Positions 25,548 to 36,561 of a stretch of DNA of 64,000 nucleotides are shown one piece after another (position 1 is the stretch's first letter; the number at the start of each line of letters is the position of its first letter). The stretch spans positions 2,940,720-3,004,719 of the forward strand of contig NZ_JAJKFT010000010.1 of assembly GCF_020966755.1 (NCBI RefSeq). Direction: 5' to 3'. The notes below the pieces were generated by a model. It ran no database searches. It worked only from the letters and a program-made list of their open reading frames with translations, and was not told the origin of the DNA. Made by a program: the position numbers and the translations under genes. This DNA comes from Blastopirellula sediminis. Its GTDB lineage: Bacteria > Planctomycetota > Planctomycetia > Pirellulales > Pirellulaceae.

Positions 25548-28082
25548 CTACGGTCGGAATGCAAAGACCGTCCAGACAAGCAGCCCCAAAACGCAAACGA
25601 GCGAAATCGCCGCACCCCGATAAAACGACGCCGGCACGTATCGCAGCGTCACATGATGTCGTCCCGCCGGCAGCGCGATCGCTTGGAAGACGACGTTGGC
25701 TCTCTCCGTCGGCGAAGTGATCTTCTCTCCATCTTCCAGTTCAATTTCCGCCCGCCAACCGGCGTCGTAGTATTCCTGCACAATCACATACGACGGTTGC
25801 GAGAGGGAGACGGCAATCTCGATCACGTCATCTTGCACGCGATCGTAATCGACCTGGTCGATGATGTTTTCCTGCGCCGGGCCATTAAGGAGTGGAGACG
25901 CTTCTTCCCCATGCAACATCGCCAAACGCCCGTGTTGATGCACGAACGCTTCGGCCGCTTCTCGCCAACTGTTGCGTGAGCGTGGATCGTCGATGGGAAA
26001 CTGCCGATGGCCGTCGGCGATCCAGGCCATTGGAATTGTCTTGGTAAGAGGACCGTCGAGCAGAACCTGACCGTCCGGCGTCGTGCGATCAAAGCGGATC
26101 ACGCCGGCGGCGGACAGTCGTTCGGCCATGTCGTTCGGCTGCAAATCTTTCTGCATCGCTTCCACCAGCAGCGTGTAGTCGGCTGGCGCGAGCGAGTTGG
26201 AAGGGACGATCGAGCCGACCTTTTCCAGCAGGTGATACCGCGGGAAAAGGGTCATGCGGTCGAATCGCAAGCCGTCGATCTGCCGATCGGGCGAACTCTT
26301 CGCGGCGAACTCCGGCGGATAGTCGGTGGCTGATAGATGGCGATACCAACGGTTGGCCATTTGATAGTCGTCGGAGTAGAGACATGACTCCCACATCGCA
26401 TCTGGCGCGGTCGCTATGGTCCAGGAAAGACCTGCATAAAGATCGACCATGACCACGGCAACGAGCAGCGACGCGACGATCGGCGGTCTCTTCTTCGCCA
26501 GGAAGAGGATGACGACGACGCAAACGGCGACGATGATCGCTTGCAGCATGCTCAGCTGCATATCGACGACCCCAGCTTTTCCATTAATCGGCCCGAGGAG
26601 TAAATCGGCGGGAACTTGGGCGGCCGCGGCGACGATCTTGCTTTGCTGCAGCGTCACGCCGATTAACGCAACGCAGGAAACTGCCGCCAGCCCCAACATC
26701 AATAAAGTGAGCCCACGAAACGCACGTTCTCGTTCGGCGTCAAAACCAAAGCCTGTCAGCAAACTGCCGGCGAGCGCTGCGAGTAGCCACAACTTCGCGG
26801 GATAGCGGAACGACGCGTAGCCAGGAACCAGCGTATTCAACAGCCAATAGAGCCCGCCGAATGGCTCGCCGACTCCCAGGCTCTCTTTGCTCCAAAGTTG
26901 CAAGTCGTGCCCAAGTTCGATCAGCAGCCAGCCGAGCCCGTACCAGCCGAGCGAACCGAGCACGCCGATTGCTACGAGCGCGATTAGCAACTTGCCGAGC
27001 GGCTGACTTCGCCAACCCCAAGCACCGATCAACGCGAGCGCCAGTGACGTTCCGCCGACGTAGAGCGACGGCGCCCAGACGCGCCCTTCGGCCGGAATCG
27101 CATTGGCCCAGCGATGATTCTCGGGATACATCTTGCCGCTGAAATTGGCCCAGACAAGTTCGGGCCAACGCCACGGCCCGAAGCTGAACTGATACGACTC
27201 ACGCTCTTGCGTGCCTTGTTCGACCTTGCCGAGTAGGACCTCGGCGGTGACGTCATCGCCGGCAAGTGCATGTCGGGCATAGCTATAAACGGTACGGGGC
27301 TGATCGACGAGTGCGCGACGACTGCGAGCGGCCCACTCGACGGTCGGTAAGACCTGCACCGCGGATAGTCCAGCGGCGAGCAAGATGGCCGCGGCAAGCG
27401 GGATGCTCCGCTTGGCGAAGAGGAGGGGAGTGCGGAGGAGTCGCCAATGCGTGCATAGAAAATAGCCGCCGGCGACGAGCGTCAGATGAAATGCGGCTTG
27501 GGGATCTCCTCCCAGGATCATCATCGCCAGGCTTAGTGCGAACAGCGGCGCGGCGGTCTTTTTCGGCTGCTCACCAGCAAGTCGCACTACCGCGAGCAAG
27601 GCGAGCGGCGCCCAAGCGGCGCCAACCAGAAAGATCACATTGGCATGCGTCGCGACGACATAGCCGCCGAAGCTGTAGCTGATCGCGGCGAGGATCGAGC
27701 CCGCGTGGGAAACGTTCAGACGCCGCGCCGCGTTGTACGAAGTGAGGTAAGCCAGCGCAAAGTGAAGGATGACGTACCAGCGAAAAGCGGCGGGAAACGA
27801 GATCGGCAGGGCGAAAATCAGTTTGCCCGGATAGAAGACGCTCGACGACGGCTCGGCCAACAGCGGCATTCCCACGCCGTCGTACGGATTCCACAGGGGA
27901 ATGCGACCTTCGCCCCAGACCGATTGGATATGGGCGAAGAGAGGATAGTAGAAGTGAGCGGCGTCGCGAAAGAGGAAGCTTTGATTGTTGGCGACGGCCG
28001 GAGCGAAGAACAATACGAGCAGCGCCGTCAGCGGGATCAGCGGCAAGACGGCGTGACGGAAGCGGCGAGCTCGATTGGACAT
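25548..28082 (-). CDS. YfhO-family polytopic membrane protein
   Basis: Large integral membrane protein (844 residues) with about 12-13 predicted helices and a C-terminal extracytoplasmic beta-rich domain. The N-terminus shows the layout of YfhO-type, GT-C-like proteins: FRDAAHFYYPLFAHIQSVWG, IPLWNPYDGVGMPLLAEPS, YNAARRLNVS. The extracytoplasmic tail includes SQPSYVIVQEYYDAGWRAEI, usual in YfhO proteins, followed by a last helix. YfhO in Firmicutes is linked to glycosylation of cell-wall polymers; the substrate here is unknown. ATG at 28082. Confidence 0.85.
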   Translation of the reverse strand: MSNRARRFRHAVLPLIPLTALLVLFFAPAVANNQSFLFRDAAHFYYPLFAHIQSVWGEGRIPLWNPYDGVGMPLLAEPSSSVFYPGKLIFALPISFPAAFRWYVILHFALAYLTSYNAARRLNVSHAGSILAAISYSFGGYVVATHANVIFLVGAAWAPLALLAVVRLAGEQPKKTAAPLFALSLAMMILGGDPQAAFHLTLVAGGYFLCTHWRLLRTPLLFAKRSIPLAAAILLAAGLSAVQVLPTVEWAARSRRALVDQPRTVYSYARHALAGDDVTAEVLLGKVEQGTQERESYQFSFGPWRWPELVWANFSGKMYPENHRWANAIPAEGRVWAPSLYVGGTSLALALIGAWGWRSQPLGKLLIALVAIGVLGSLGWYGLGWLLIELGHDLQLWSKESLGVGEPFGGLYWLLNTLVPGYASFRYPAKLWLLAALAGSLLTGFGFDAERERAFRGLTLLMLGLAAVSCVALIGVTLQQSKIVAAAAQVPADLLLGPINGKAGVVDMQLSMLQAIIVAVCVVVILFLAKKRPPIVASLLVAVVMVDLYAGLSWTIATAPDAMWESCLYSDDYQMANRWYRHLSATDYPPEFAAKSSPDRQIDGLRFDRMTLFPRYHLLEKVGSIVPSNSLAPADYTLLVEAMQKDLQPNDMAERLSAAGVIRFDRTTPDGQVLLDGPLTKTIPMAWIADGHRQFPIDDPRSRNSWREAAEAFVHQHGRLAMLHGEEASPLLNGPAQENIIDQVDYDRVQDDVIEIAVSLSQPSYVIVQEYYDAGWRAEIELEDGEKITSPTERANVVFQAIALPAGRHHVTLRYVPASFYRGAAISLVCVLGLLVWTVFAFRP

Positions 28083-28104
28083 GCCGCTAGTTTAGCACGT
28101 TGGC

Positions 28105-28338
28105 TTAGACGACAAGAAGTCGGGCGTATTCTTCCCGCAGTTGATTGCGGAGCAGGTCGACTCGCGCCGAAATGACGACGTTGGCCGGCGTCGACTTCGA
28201 GTTGACTCCGCCGCGAAAGTCAGTGTTGCGAACACCTGGCGAGGCGAATGGTCGATCGACGTCGATCCAGCCGGCGAACTTTCGCTCGGCGGCGACGGAC
28301 GAAACGAACGGTCGCTCTCCAGTAATACGAGGTTTCAT
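28105..28338 (-). CDS. Small protein translationally coupled to the FHA gene
   Basis: No recognised family. The 77-residue frame begins with ATGA overlapping the TGA of the preceding FHA gene, an arrangement typical of coupled translation, which is the main reason to call it. It is basic (pI high by composition) and has no membrane helix. Its last third (VDLLRNQLREEYARLLVV) looks like an amphipathic helix. It ends 22 bases before the YfhO-like gene start, so the three could form one transcript. Confidence 0.45.
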   Translation of the reverse strand: MKPRITGERPFVSSVAAERKFAGWIDVDRPFASPGVRNTDFRGGVNSKSTPANVVISARVDLLRNQLREEYARLLVV

Positions 28339-28871
28339 GCGGTAGCGCGTCTCCAGTTGGACGGAATTGCTTCTTCTACGTCATGATCGCCAAAAAGGTT
28401 CCGCTTCACTTGGCTAATCAGGTTTTCGACCGCTTCGCGAGCGGTCTCTTCGGTCGCTTGCGCGTGGCCGATGATTTGCTGCAGCGAACGTTTTTTGTCT
28501 TTCGCGCCGCCGCCGCTGGTGACGGCGAGTTGGAATTCATAAGGGCCGCAGCGAATGCGGTCGCCGTTGACCAACTTGCCGTCCGAAAACGCTTCGCCGT
28601 TGACGGTCAGTTCCGGGCCTTCCCCCAGCCAACGGAACGTCAATTGCGAACCGCGGTGGAAGATGTAGGCGTACGATCCAGGAAACTGGGGATCGCCCAG
28701 CACCAGGTCGCAATCGGCGTCCGATCCAATCAGGAAGAGCGGTGCGTTGATGGGGCGGCTCGGCTTTTCTGCGCGGCCGCGACGAATCAAAAGCTCGGCC
28801 GAAAGACGCGTGGGGCGACGATGGGCGCCTTGCAGCGACTCGGCGGCATGCAGTTCGTGTTTGGCAGTCAT
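28335..28871 (-). CDS. FHA domain protein
   Basis: Phosphothreonine-binding module protein. The FHA domain spans about residues 25-110 of the 178: ELLIRRGRAEKP, FLIGSDADCDLVLGDPQFPG, YIFHRGSQLTFRWLG, TVNGEAFSDG and LVNGDRIRCGPYEFQL. The canonical RS..H turn is altered (GSDADC; SYAYIFHRG). The C-terminal ~60 residues are a charged helix. The start is uncertain: ATGs at 28871, 28886 and 28895 and a GTG at 28922 are in frame; 28871 has GGAC upstream. Planctomycetes have many FHA proteins paired with Ser/Thr kinases, but no kinase is nearby. Confidence 0.8.
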   Translation of the reverse strand: MTAKHELHAAESLQGAHRRPTRLSAELLIRRGRAEKPSRPINAPLFLIGSDADCDLVLGDPQFPGSYAYIFHRGSQLTFRWLGEGPELTVNGEAFSDGKLVNGDRIRCGPYEFQLAVTSGGGAKDKKRSLQQIIGHAQATEETAREAVENLISQVKRNLFGDHDVEEAIPSNWRRATA

Positions 28872-29012
28872 GGTTCGTCCGATCATCCAGCTCATCTTTG
28901 CTAGCCAGCGGACAACCACCAAACGGGGCGGTGATTAGCTGGCTACTTATGAACTTGATCGGACGGCGACTGGGCCGCAAATTACCGAGAATTCGCGCAG
29001 ATGCGAATCTTA

Positions 29013-29043
29013 CCAACCGGCGCATCTTCACGCTTCCGGTTGG
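29013..29043. repeat. Inverted repeat between the atp operon and FHA gene
   Basis: CCAACCGG (29013-29020) and CCGGTTGG (29036-29043) form an 8-bp stem with a 15-base loop, downstream of atpC. Neither side has a T-run. It may be a factor-dependent end of the atp transcript. Confidence 0.35.
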
Positions 29044-29087
29044 CTAATCTAGAGAGAGTTTGCGGGGCAAGATGCTAGCGGCGGAGG

Positions 29088-29480
29088 CTAGTTTTTCGAC
29101 ATGCGAATCTGGGCGCGGGCCTGTTCGACCATGCGATCACGAATCGCCGTCAGCTCATCGGTGGTCGCCGGTTGCTTCATCGCTTCCGTAAGTTGCTTCT
29201 CAGCAGCTTCGCGGGAGAGTTCGTCGGCCGGCATCGCCTTGCTGGTCAACACGTTGACCTCGTTATTGGCGACCTGGACGAATCCGCCGTCGATGTAGTA
29301 CGTGGTGGTCGTACCGCCGCTCTTGATCCGCATTTCGCCAAAGCCGAGACGGCCGATCATCGGGCTATGCGAAGGCGCAATCCCGATTTCGCCGTCGAAC
29401 AGCGGCAACGCGACGAAGTCGGCCGTCGTTTCGAGGGCCGTTTCTTCGGGCGTGACGACGATGCATTTGAGCTGCGCCAT
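29088..29480 (-). CDS. atpC: ATP synthase F1 subunit epsilon
   Basis: Rotor subunit that couples to the c-ring and can inhibit hydrolysis. 130 residues: an N-terminal beta-sandwich (LKCIVVTPEETALE, LPLFDGEIGIAPSHSPMIGR, YYIDGGFVQVANNEVNVL) and the C-terminal helical hairpin. Last gene of the operon, starting 3 bases after the atpD stop. Confidence 0.96.
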   Translation of the reverse strand: MAQLKCIVVTPEETALETTADFVALPLFDGEIGIAPSHSPMIGRLGFGEMRIKSGGTTTTYYIDGGFVQVANNEVNVLTSKAMPADELSREAAEKQLTEAMKQPATTDELTAIRDRMVEQARAQIRMSKN

Positions 29481-29483
29481 CGG

Positions 29484-30977
<1,494 letters not shown>

Positions 30978-31003
30978 TTATCACGACGTCAGTGGGCTTC
31001 AAC

Positions 31004-31885
31004 TTAGTTGTTGAGCGCTTCGACGCCGCCGATGATTTCCATGATTTCGTTGGTAATCCGTCCCTGACGGGCGCGGTTGTATTCTCGCGAGAGTTGCTTG
31101 ATCAAGTCCGACGCGTTTTCGGTCGCCGACTTCATCGCCACCATACGTGCGATTTGTTCGCTGACCGCGGCGTCGAGGAAGCACTTGAACAACTTCACTT
31201 TGAAGCTGGTCGGCACGACTTCTTCCAGAATGCTTTCGGCGGACGGGAAGAATTCGTACATCGATTCGCCGGTAGACTCTTCTTCGCCGGAACCTTCCAG
31301 CGAGCCAAGCGGCAGCAGCGTTTCGATCACGGGGATCTGCTTGCTGCTGGAGACGAACTTCGTGTAGGAGACGTCGAGACGGTCGAGCTTGCCGGAAACG
31401 TACTCTTTCAAGTATCGGTTGGCGATCAGCTCGACTTCTTCGTAACGCGGCTTGTCTTCAAAATGGGTGAAGGTCTCATCCGCTTCCAGACGACGCTGCG
31501 AACGGAAAAGAGCGATCCCCTTCTTGCCGGCGATTTCGAGACGCAGGTTGCCGTACTCACCTTTCAGATCGGTGACGTGCGGGAAGGTCGCACGGCAGAG
31601 ACCGCCGTTGTAACCGCCGCAGAGACCGCGATTGGAGGTGAGAACCAGCAGCGTTGCGTTCGACTTGCTTTCGTGCTGTTCGAGCAGCGGATGCGTGAAG
31701 TCCAAGCTCGAAGCGGTCAGGTCTTTCACGATCTGCGTGATGCGATCGGTATAGGCGGTCGCCGCGGCGGCACGATCCATCGCCTGCTTGTATCGCGCAG
31801 TGGCGATCAATTCCATCGTCCGCGTAATCTTGCGAATGTTGCGGACCGATTTTCGGCGTTTATCGAGTGCTCGTGGGTTAGCCAT
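31004..31885 (-). CDS. atpG: ATP synthase F1 subunit gamma
   Basis: Central rotor shaft, 293 residues. The N-terminal helix is MANPRALDKRRKSVRNIRKI and the C-terminal helix carries the conserved SREYNRARQGRITNEIMEII. The middle Rossmann-like part includes LTSNRGLCGGYN. It lies 53 bases after atpA and 59 before atpD. Confidence 0.97.
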   Translation of the reverse strand: MANPRALDKRRKSVRNIRKITRTMELIATARYKQAMDRAAAATAYTDRITQIVKDLTASSLDFTHPLLEQHESKSNATLLVLTSNRGLCGGYNGGLCRATFPHVTDLKGEYGNLRLEIAGKKGIALFRSQRRLEADETFTHFEDKPRYEEVELIANRYLKEYVSGKLDRLDVSYTKFVSSSKQIPVIETLLPLGSLEGSGEEESTGESMYEFFPSAESILEEVVPTSFKVKLFKCFLDAAVSEQIARMVAMKSATENASDLIKQLSREYNRARQGRITNEIMEIIGGVEALNN

Positions 31886-31938
31886 ATCGCTTCTATTTCG
31901 TCAGCAGGCTCGTGAAGGTTCCAGGTACGGCAGGCGGC

Positions 31939-33465
31939 TTAAATTTCTTCCTGCTTGGTCGGTACGAAGGTCGCTTGGAAGGCGGCGATCGATTTCTCAA
32001 TCCCTTCCGTGATTTCCGGAGTCAGGTCCTTCGCGTCCGCGAGTTGGTTCCACAGTTCGCTATACTTCGCGTGGATGAAGTCCAGGTATTCGCGTTCCCA
32101 GCGAAGCACGTCGACGCGCGGAATTTCGTCCAAGTGACCGCGGGTACCAGCGTAAATGCTGAAGACCTGGTCGATCACGTTCATCGGAGCGTACTGTCCC
32201 TGCTTCAGCAGTTCGACCATGCGGTAACCGCGGTCGAGACGAGCCTGGGTCGCGGGGTCGAGTTCGGTACCGAGTTGAGCGAACGCTTCCAGTTCGCGGA
32301 ACGAAGCCAAGTCGAGACGCAAACCGCCGGCGACCTTCTTCATCGCTTTGATCTGAGCGTTACCGCCGACGCGCGACACCGAAATACCGGCGTTCATGGC
32401 CGGACGCTGACCGGCGAAGAACAAGTCAGGTTGCAGATAGATCTGGCCGTCGGTAATCGAAATCACGTTGGTCGGAATGTAGGCCGAAACTTCGCCTTCG
32501 AGCGTTTCGATGATCGGCAGCGAGGTAAGCGAACCGGCGCCGAGGGCGTCGCTCAGCTTCGACGAACGTTCCAGCAAGCGGCTGTGGCAGTAGAACACGT
32601 CGCCCGGGTAAGCTTCGCGGCCCGGCGGACGTCGCATCAGCAGCGACAGTTCGCGGTAAGCGGAGGCTTGCTTCGACAAGTCGTCATAGACGATCAACGC
32701 GTGCTGGCCGTTGAACATGAAGTACTCAGCCATCGCGGTGCCGGAGTAGGGCGCGACGTACTGCAGCGGGGCAGGGGCGCTGGCGCCGGCGACGATGACC
32801 GTGGTGTATTCCATGGCGCCATGCTGACGCAGAACTTCGACGACCGCAGCGACCGACGAGTCTTTCTGGCCGACCGCGACGTAGAAGCACTTCACGCCGG
32901 TCGTCTTTTGATTCAGGATCGCGTCAATGGCGATGGCGGTCTTACCGGTCTTACGGTCGCCGATCACCAGTTCGCGTTGACCGCGGCCGATCGGCGTCAT
33001 CGCGTCGATCGCTTTGATGCCGGTCTGCATCGGTTCGTGCACCGGCTTACGTTCCGACACGCCGGGAGCGAGGAACTCAACCGGGCGGCTTTCGGAAGCT
33101 TGGATCGGGCCCATGCCGTCGAGCGGGTTGCCGAGCGGATCGACGACGCGGCCGAGAACCGCTTCGCCGGCCGGGACGGACAACAGCTTGCCGAGCGCCT
33201 TGACCTCGTCTCCCTCTTTAATCGAGAGGTAGTCGCCGAGGATGATCACGCCGACGCTGTTTTCTTCCAGGTTAAACGCCAGGCCGTTGATGCCGCCGGG
33301 GAATTCGACCATTTCGCCGGCCATGATGCCCGAGAGGCCGTAAACCCGTGCGATACCGTCGCCGACTTCCAACACCGTACCGACTTCGCGAATGTCGATA
33401 TGCGATTCGTACTGTTGGATCTCTTGCTGGATGATCGAGGCGATCTCGTCCGCATTAAATTTCAT
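31939..33465 (-). CDS. atpA: ATP synthase F1 subunit alpha
   Basis: Non-catalytic nucleotide-binding subunit, 508 residues. Key segments are [19 protein letters not shown], the P-loop [15 protein letters not shown] (Lys where Gln is typical), [40 protein letters not shown], and the arginine finger region [19 protein letters not shown] at 33465. Confidence 0.98.
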   Translation of the reverse strand: MKFNADEIASIIQQEIQQYESHIDIREVGTVLEVGDGIARVYGLSGIMAGEMVEFPGGINGLAFNLEENSVGVIILGDYLSIKEGDEVKALGKLLSVPAGEAVLGRVVDPLGNPLDGMGPIQASESRPVEFLAPGVSERKPVHEPMQTGIKAIDAMTPIGRGQRELVIGDRKTGKTAIAIDAILNQKTTGVKCFYVAVGQKDSSVAAVVEVLRQHGAMEYTTVIVAGASAPAPLQYVAPYSGTAMAEYFMFNGQHALIVYDDLSKQASAYRELSLLMRRPPGREAYPGDVFYCHSRLLERSSKLSDALGAGSLTSLPIIETLEGEVSAYIPTNVISITDGQIYLQPDLFFAGQRPAMNAGISVSRVGGNAQIKAMKKVAGGLRLDLASFRELEAFAQLGTELDPATQARLDRGYRMVELLKQGQYAPMNVIDQVFSIYAGTRGHLDEIPRVDVLRWEREYLDFIHAKYSELWNQLADAKDLTPEITEGIEKSIAAFQATFVPTKQEEI

Positions 33466-33538
33466 GGAACTACCGTTTGTATTCGAAGGCGTCTATTTCT
33501 TCGTTGGCGTATGTATTTGTGTGGGCCGGTTACGTCGA

Positions 33539-34153
33539 CTAAGCCGTAAACCGCTCCAACGCGTCTTTCGCCTGCTGCTCTGCAGCTGTCAGCGTCTGAC
33601 GACGAATGATTTCCAGTTGATTGGCCACGCTGCCGTCGATGACCGTGTCGCCGACGCGAATGATCAGTCCGCCGATCAGCGCCGGATTGACCGAGGTCAA
33701 GACCTCGACGTCTTTGCCCAACGTTTCTCGCAAACGACCGCTGACCGCGGCCAGCGATTGTTCGCTCAGCGGATGCGCCGACGTCACTTTCACGTCGATG
33801 CGTCCCCGCTTCTCGCCCACCAGCTGATGGAAGGCGCGTTGGATCTCGCGAATGCAGTAGAGCCGATTGTGATTCGACAGCACCTTTAGGAAGGTGAGCA
33901 GCGTCGGGTTCATCCGCCCCGCGAACGCTTTGTCGAGGATCACCAATCGCTCGTCGTGCGAAATCCGCGGCGAAATGACCGCATTGGCCAACTTGGGATG
34001 CTCGAGCACGTCGTGCACGAGCGAAGCGAGTTCAGCGACGACCTGGTCAAGCACGCCGGCCGCCTCTGCGGCGCCGTACAGCGCTTTCGCGTAGATCGTA
34101 CCGACCCGTTCGCTGCCCAGGTCGAATCGTGGATGTTGGCTGGTCTCGGCCAT
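33539..34153 (-). CDS. atpH: ATP synthase F1 subunit delta
   Basis: Peripheral-stalk subunit linking b to the top of F1. 204 residues: helical N-terminus (YAKALYGAAEAAGVLDQVVAEL) and the C-terminal segment VNPALIGGLIIRVGDTVIDG, the family signature. It is longer than the ~177-residue E. coli protein by an N-terminal extension. It starts 17 bases after the atpF stop. Confidence 0.95.
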   Translation of the reverse strand: MAETSQHPRFDLGSERVGTIYAKALYGAAEAAGVLDQVVAELASLVHDVLEHPKLANAVISPRISHDERLVILDKAFAGRMNPTLLTFLKVLSNHNRLYCIREIQRAFHQLVGEKRGRIDVKVTSAHPLSEQSLAAVSGRLRETLGKDVEVLTSVNPALIGGLIIRVGDTVIDGSVANQLEIIRRQTLTAAEQQAKDALERFTA

Positions 34154-34170
34154 CGAGCGTTCGATCCCGG

Positions 34171-34935
34171 TTAGTTGCGGCTCGGCAGGTTCGCGAGCGT
34201 GTCGTTAATCAAGTTCTGGTGATCTTCCGGCGTCAGTTGCTGCCGGGTGATCTTGCCGGCCAGGTCGATCGCCAGGTTGACGCTCTTCTGCGTCAGGTCG
34301 GTGATGGCCTGGGATTTGGCGGCTTCGATCTCTTGCTGGGCCCGCTTGCGTTCGGCGTTGCCGGCCGCTTGGGCGTCAGCCAGGATTTGCTGCCGCTTTT
34401 CTTCCGCTTCTTTCAAAATCTGTTCGCGCGACTTTTGGATTTCCTGCTGAGCGTCGGCCAACTTTTGGTTGTACTCGGCCAGCTTCGTTTCCGCGGCGGC
34501 GAACATCTTCTGCGCCTCGGCCAACTTGCCGTCCATCGCCGCTTCGCGGCTGTCGAGGGCGGCGACGATCGGCTTCCAAGCGAAGATCGTCAGCAAGGCG
34601 GCCAACCCGAGGAAAATGAAGAAGTTGAACGTCGCCAGATCGAGCGTCAGTTCTTCCGGGTTGCGAATGCCGGGCGCGGCGTCGTTATGCGACAGATCAT
34701 TGGGATTCTCCCCATGATCCGCATGGTGTTCGGCCGCTGCATGGGCGTCATGCTCCGCCTTCTCTCCGGCCTCTTCCATGTTCTCGATCCCCTTGTTGAT
34801 GGTCTCTTCGACCTTCTCAATCGGGTTTTCCATGGGAGTAGGCTCTTTTTCCTTATCCTCTTGCGCGACGCAGTACGACGCGCTGACGACCGCCAACACG
34901 GCGACGAGCAACAGTTTGGAGATGGGGGAGCGCAT
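34171..34935 (-). CDS. atpF: ATP synthase F0 subunit b with signal peptide and acidic extension
   Basis: Peripheral-stalk membrane subunit. At 254 residues it is about 95 longer than E. coli b. Residues 1-24 form a signal-peptide-like segment (KLLLVAVLAVVSASYCVAQ). Residues ~25-95 form a Glu/His-rich hydrophilic stretch (EHDAHAAAEHHADHGENPND). The true b membrane helix follows (FNFFIFLGLAALLTIFAWKP) and then the long coiled coil. The extension would sit outside the cytoplasmic membrane. Similar extended b subunits are known from planctomycetes and Bacteroidetes. Confidence 0.93.
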   Translation of the reverse strand: MRSPISKLLLVAVLAVVSASYCVAQEDKEKEPTPMENPIEKVEETINKGIENMEEAGEKAEHDAHAAAEHHADHGENPNDLSHNDAAPGIRNPEELTLDLATFNFFIFLGLAALLTIFAWKPIVAALDSREAAMDGKLAEAQKMFAAAETKLAEYNQKLADAQQEIQKSREQILKEAEEKRQQILADAQAAGNAERKRAQQEIEAAKSQAITDLTQKSVNLAIDLAGKITRQQLTPEDHQNLINDTLANLPSRN

Positions 34936-35007
34936 GGCTAGTAAAACCTATCTTTTAGGCCCAATCATTGAGGCGAATTCTGGTTCGCCTCGACCGAACG
35001 CGGGAGC

Positions 35008-35310
35008 TTAGCCCCAGCAAATGAAGAGCGCGAAGAAGGTGAAACCTTCGATAAGCGCGGCGGCGATAATCATCGCGGTTTGGATGTTACCGGCGACTTC
35101 CGGCTGACGGGCCATACCTTCCAGGGCGCTGCTGGCCAGCTTGCCGATACCATAAGCGGCGCCGATCACGGTCAGGCCAACGCCCATGTACTTCGTCATG
35201 TCGATCAGGCTACCGCCGGCAGCGGCAGTGCCGTCTTGGGCCATGGCCGGAACGGCGCAGAACAGGATGGCAGCGAAGCTGTACAAGCAAAGCTTAGCAA
35301 TTTTGGACAC
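35008..35310 (-). CDS. atpE: ATP synthase F0 subunit c with cleavable signal
   Basis: Forms the rotor ring. 100 residues; the first 24 (SFAAILFCAVPAMAQ) look like a signal peptide, then two helices. The polar loop is ARQPEV (67-72) and the ion-carrying Glu88 sits in AALIEGF. Gly after this Glu and no Gln in helix 1 fit a proton-driven rather than sodium-driven ring. GTG start with GAGGAG upstream at good spacing, matching the high synthesis needed for this subunit. Confidence 0.95.
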   Translation of the reverse strand: MSKIAKLCLYSFAAILFCAVPAMAQDGTAAAGGSLIDMTKYMGVGLTVIGAAYGIGKLASSALEGMARQPEVAGNIQTAMIIAAALIEGFTFFALFICWG

Positions 35311-35364
35311 GGACTCGTTCTCCTCAACCTTGGGTAAACAACGGTGTATTCGCAGACGCTCGAC

Positions 35365-36555
35365 TTAGTGATGGTGCGTCGAGGCGCCAATGAACAACGA
35401 AGACAAAAATGTGAAAATGTACGCCTGCAGGAAGGCGACAAACAGTTCCAAGCAGCTAAACAGGACCGCCGCGAATACGATGATCGGGCCGGCGATGACG
35501 AGCGACCAGCCCGACATCTCGACGCCCATCGCGACGATACCTAGCAACACGACGTGACCCGCAACCATGTTCGCCAGAAGACGAACGCCGAGCACGCCAT
35601 GTTTAATGAACAAGCCAAGCACTTCGATTACGAAGAGCATCAGTTTCACCGGAATGCCGATGACGAGCGGCAGATCCATGTGCGGAACCAGGTTCAACCA
35701 GACGCCGATCGGACCGAACTTGAGCGCCCCGGCGCCCATGCCGATCAGCAACGTGGCGAACGCCAGCGATAAAGTCACGCTGAAAGAAGCGGTGGGAGCT
35801 CCGAGCCAAGGAATCATCCCCAGCAAGTTGCACCCTAGCACGAAGAAGAACATCGTCAGCAGGATCGGGACGAACTTGTCGGCCCCATGTCCGATGCCAG
35901 GACGAATCACCGAATCGCGGAGGTAGCAGACGAACGCGTCGAGCAGGTGAATCACGCGACCCTTCGGAACGACGCTCTTCTTCAAGCGGGACGCATACCA
36001 GGTGAAGACCAACACCATCATCAGGGCGACGAACATCTCCAGCACCATGAAGCGCGAGATGCAGAAGCCCGAGTCTTTTTGATAGAGATTACGCAGTTCG
36101 CCAAACGGCTGCGGAATGATGATCTTGCCCGAGAGAACCTCGTTGTAGGCTTCGATCTTCTTGGGCGACCACGGCTTGGCCGTATCGCGGTATTCCTGCA
36201 CGCTGACCAGTTGTTGCGCTTCGGGCCAGCTTTCGGCCCACGGATGAGCCGGTTTGTCTTCGTCGGTCTTTTCTTCGGCGAGCTCTTGCAAGTAGCGGCG
36301 GACCGGCTTGCCATGGTTGCCCGGCTCGTGTTGCCAGTGCTCCCAATCGTGGACGAATTCCGACTCGCTCGGTACGCCTTTGCTCAACTCGGCGAGCTTG
36401 GCGTGCACGATCTTCGCTTCCCACAATTGAAAGTCAGGATCGAGACGAATCCAGACGTTCGGAAAGTCCTGCAGCGACTCGCGATGCGAAGGCGCTAGCC
36501 ACGCGGGGACTTCGAAGTAGAAGCTGTCCTTGATGTGCAGGATTGGATCAGACAT
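35365..36555 (-). CDS. atpB: ATP synthase F0 subunit a with long N-terminal extension
   Basis: Proton channel half of F0. 396 residues against about 270 in E. coli. The channel part occupies the second half: PILLTMFFFVLGCNLLGMIP, and the essential Arg in GVRLLANMVAGHVVL. The first ~165 residues are hydrophilic, Trp/Glu/Lys-rich and without a signal or membrane helix (IRLDPDFQLWEAKIVHAK; PAHPWAESWPEAQQLVSVQE); I recognise no domain in them. Stop and frame are clean, so this is a true extension, not a misjoined upstream gene. Confidence 0.94.
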   Translation of the reverse strand: MSDPILHIKDSFYFEVPAWLAPSHRESLQDFPNVWIRLDPDFQLWEAKIVHAKLAELSKGVPSESEFVHDWEHWQHEPGNHGKPVRRYLQELAEEKTDEDKPAHPWAESWPEAQQLVSVQEYRDTAKPWSPKKIEAYNEVLSGKIIIPQPFGELRNLYQKDSGFCISRFMVLEMFVALMMVLVFTWYASRLKKSVVPKGRVIHLLDAFVCYLRDSVIRPGIGHGADKFVPILLTMFFFVLGCNLLGMIPWLGAPTASFSVTLSLAFATLLIGMGAGALKFGPIGVWLNLVPHMDLPLVIGIPVKLMLFVIEVLGLFIKHGVLGVRLLANMVAGHVVLLGIVAMGVEMSGWSLVIAGPIIVFAAVLFSCLELFVAFLQAYIFTFLSSLFIGASTHHH

Positions 36556-36561
36556 CGGTTT

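Noticed and set aside
31912-33549. 545-codon plus-strand frame opposite atpA
   Set aside because: Antisense shadow, same reasoning as for atpD.
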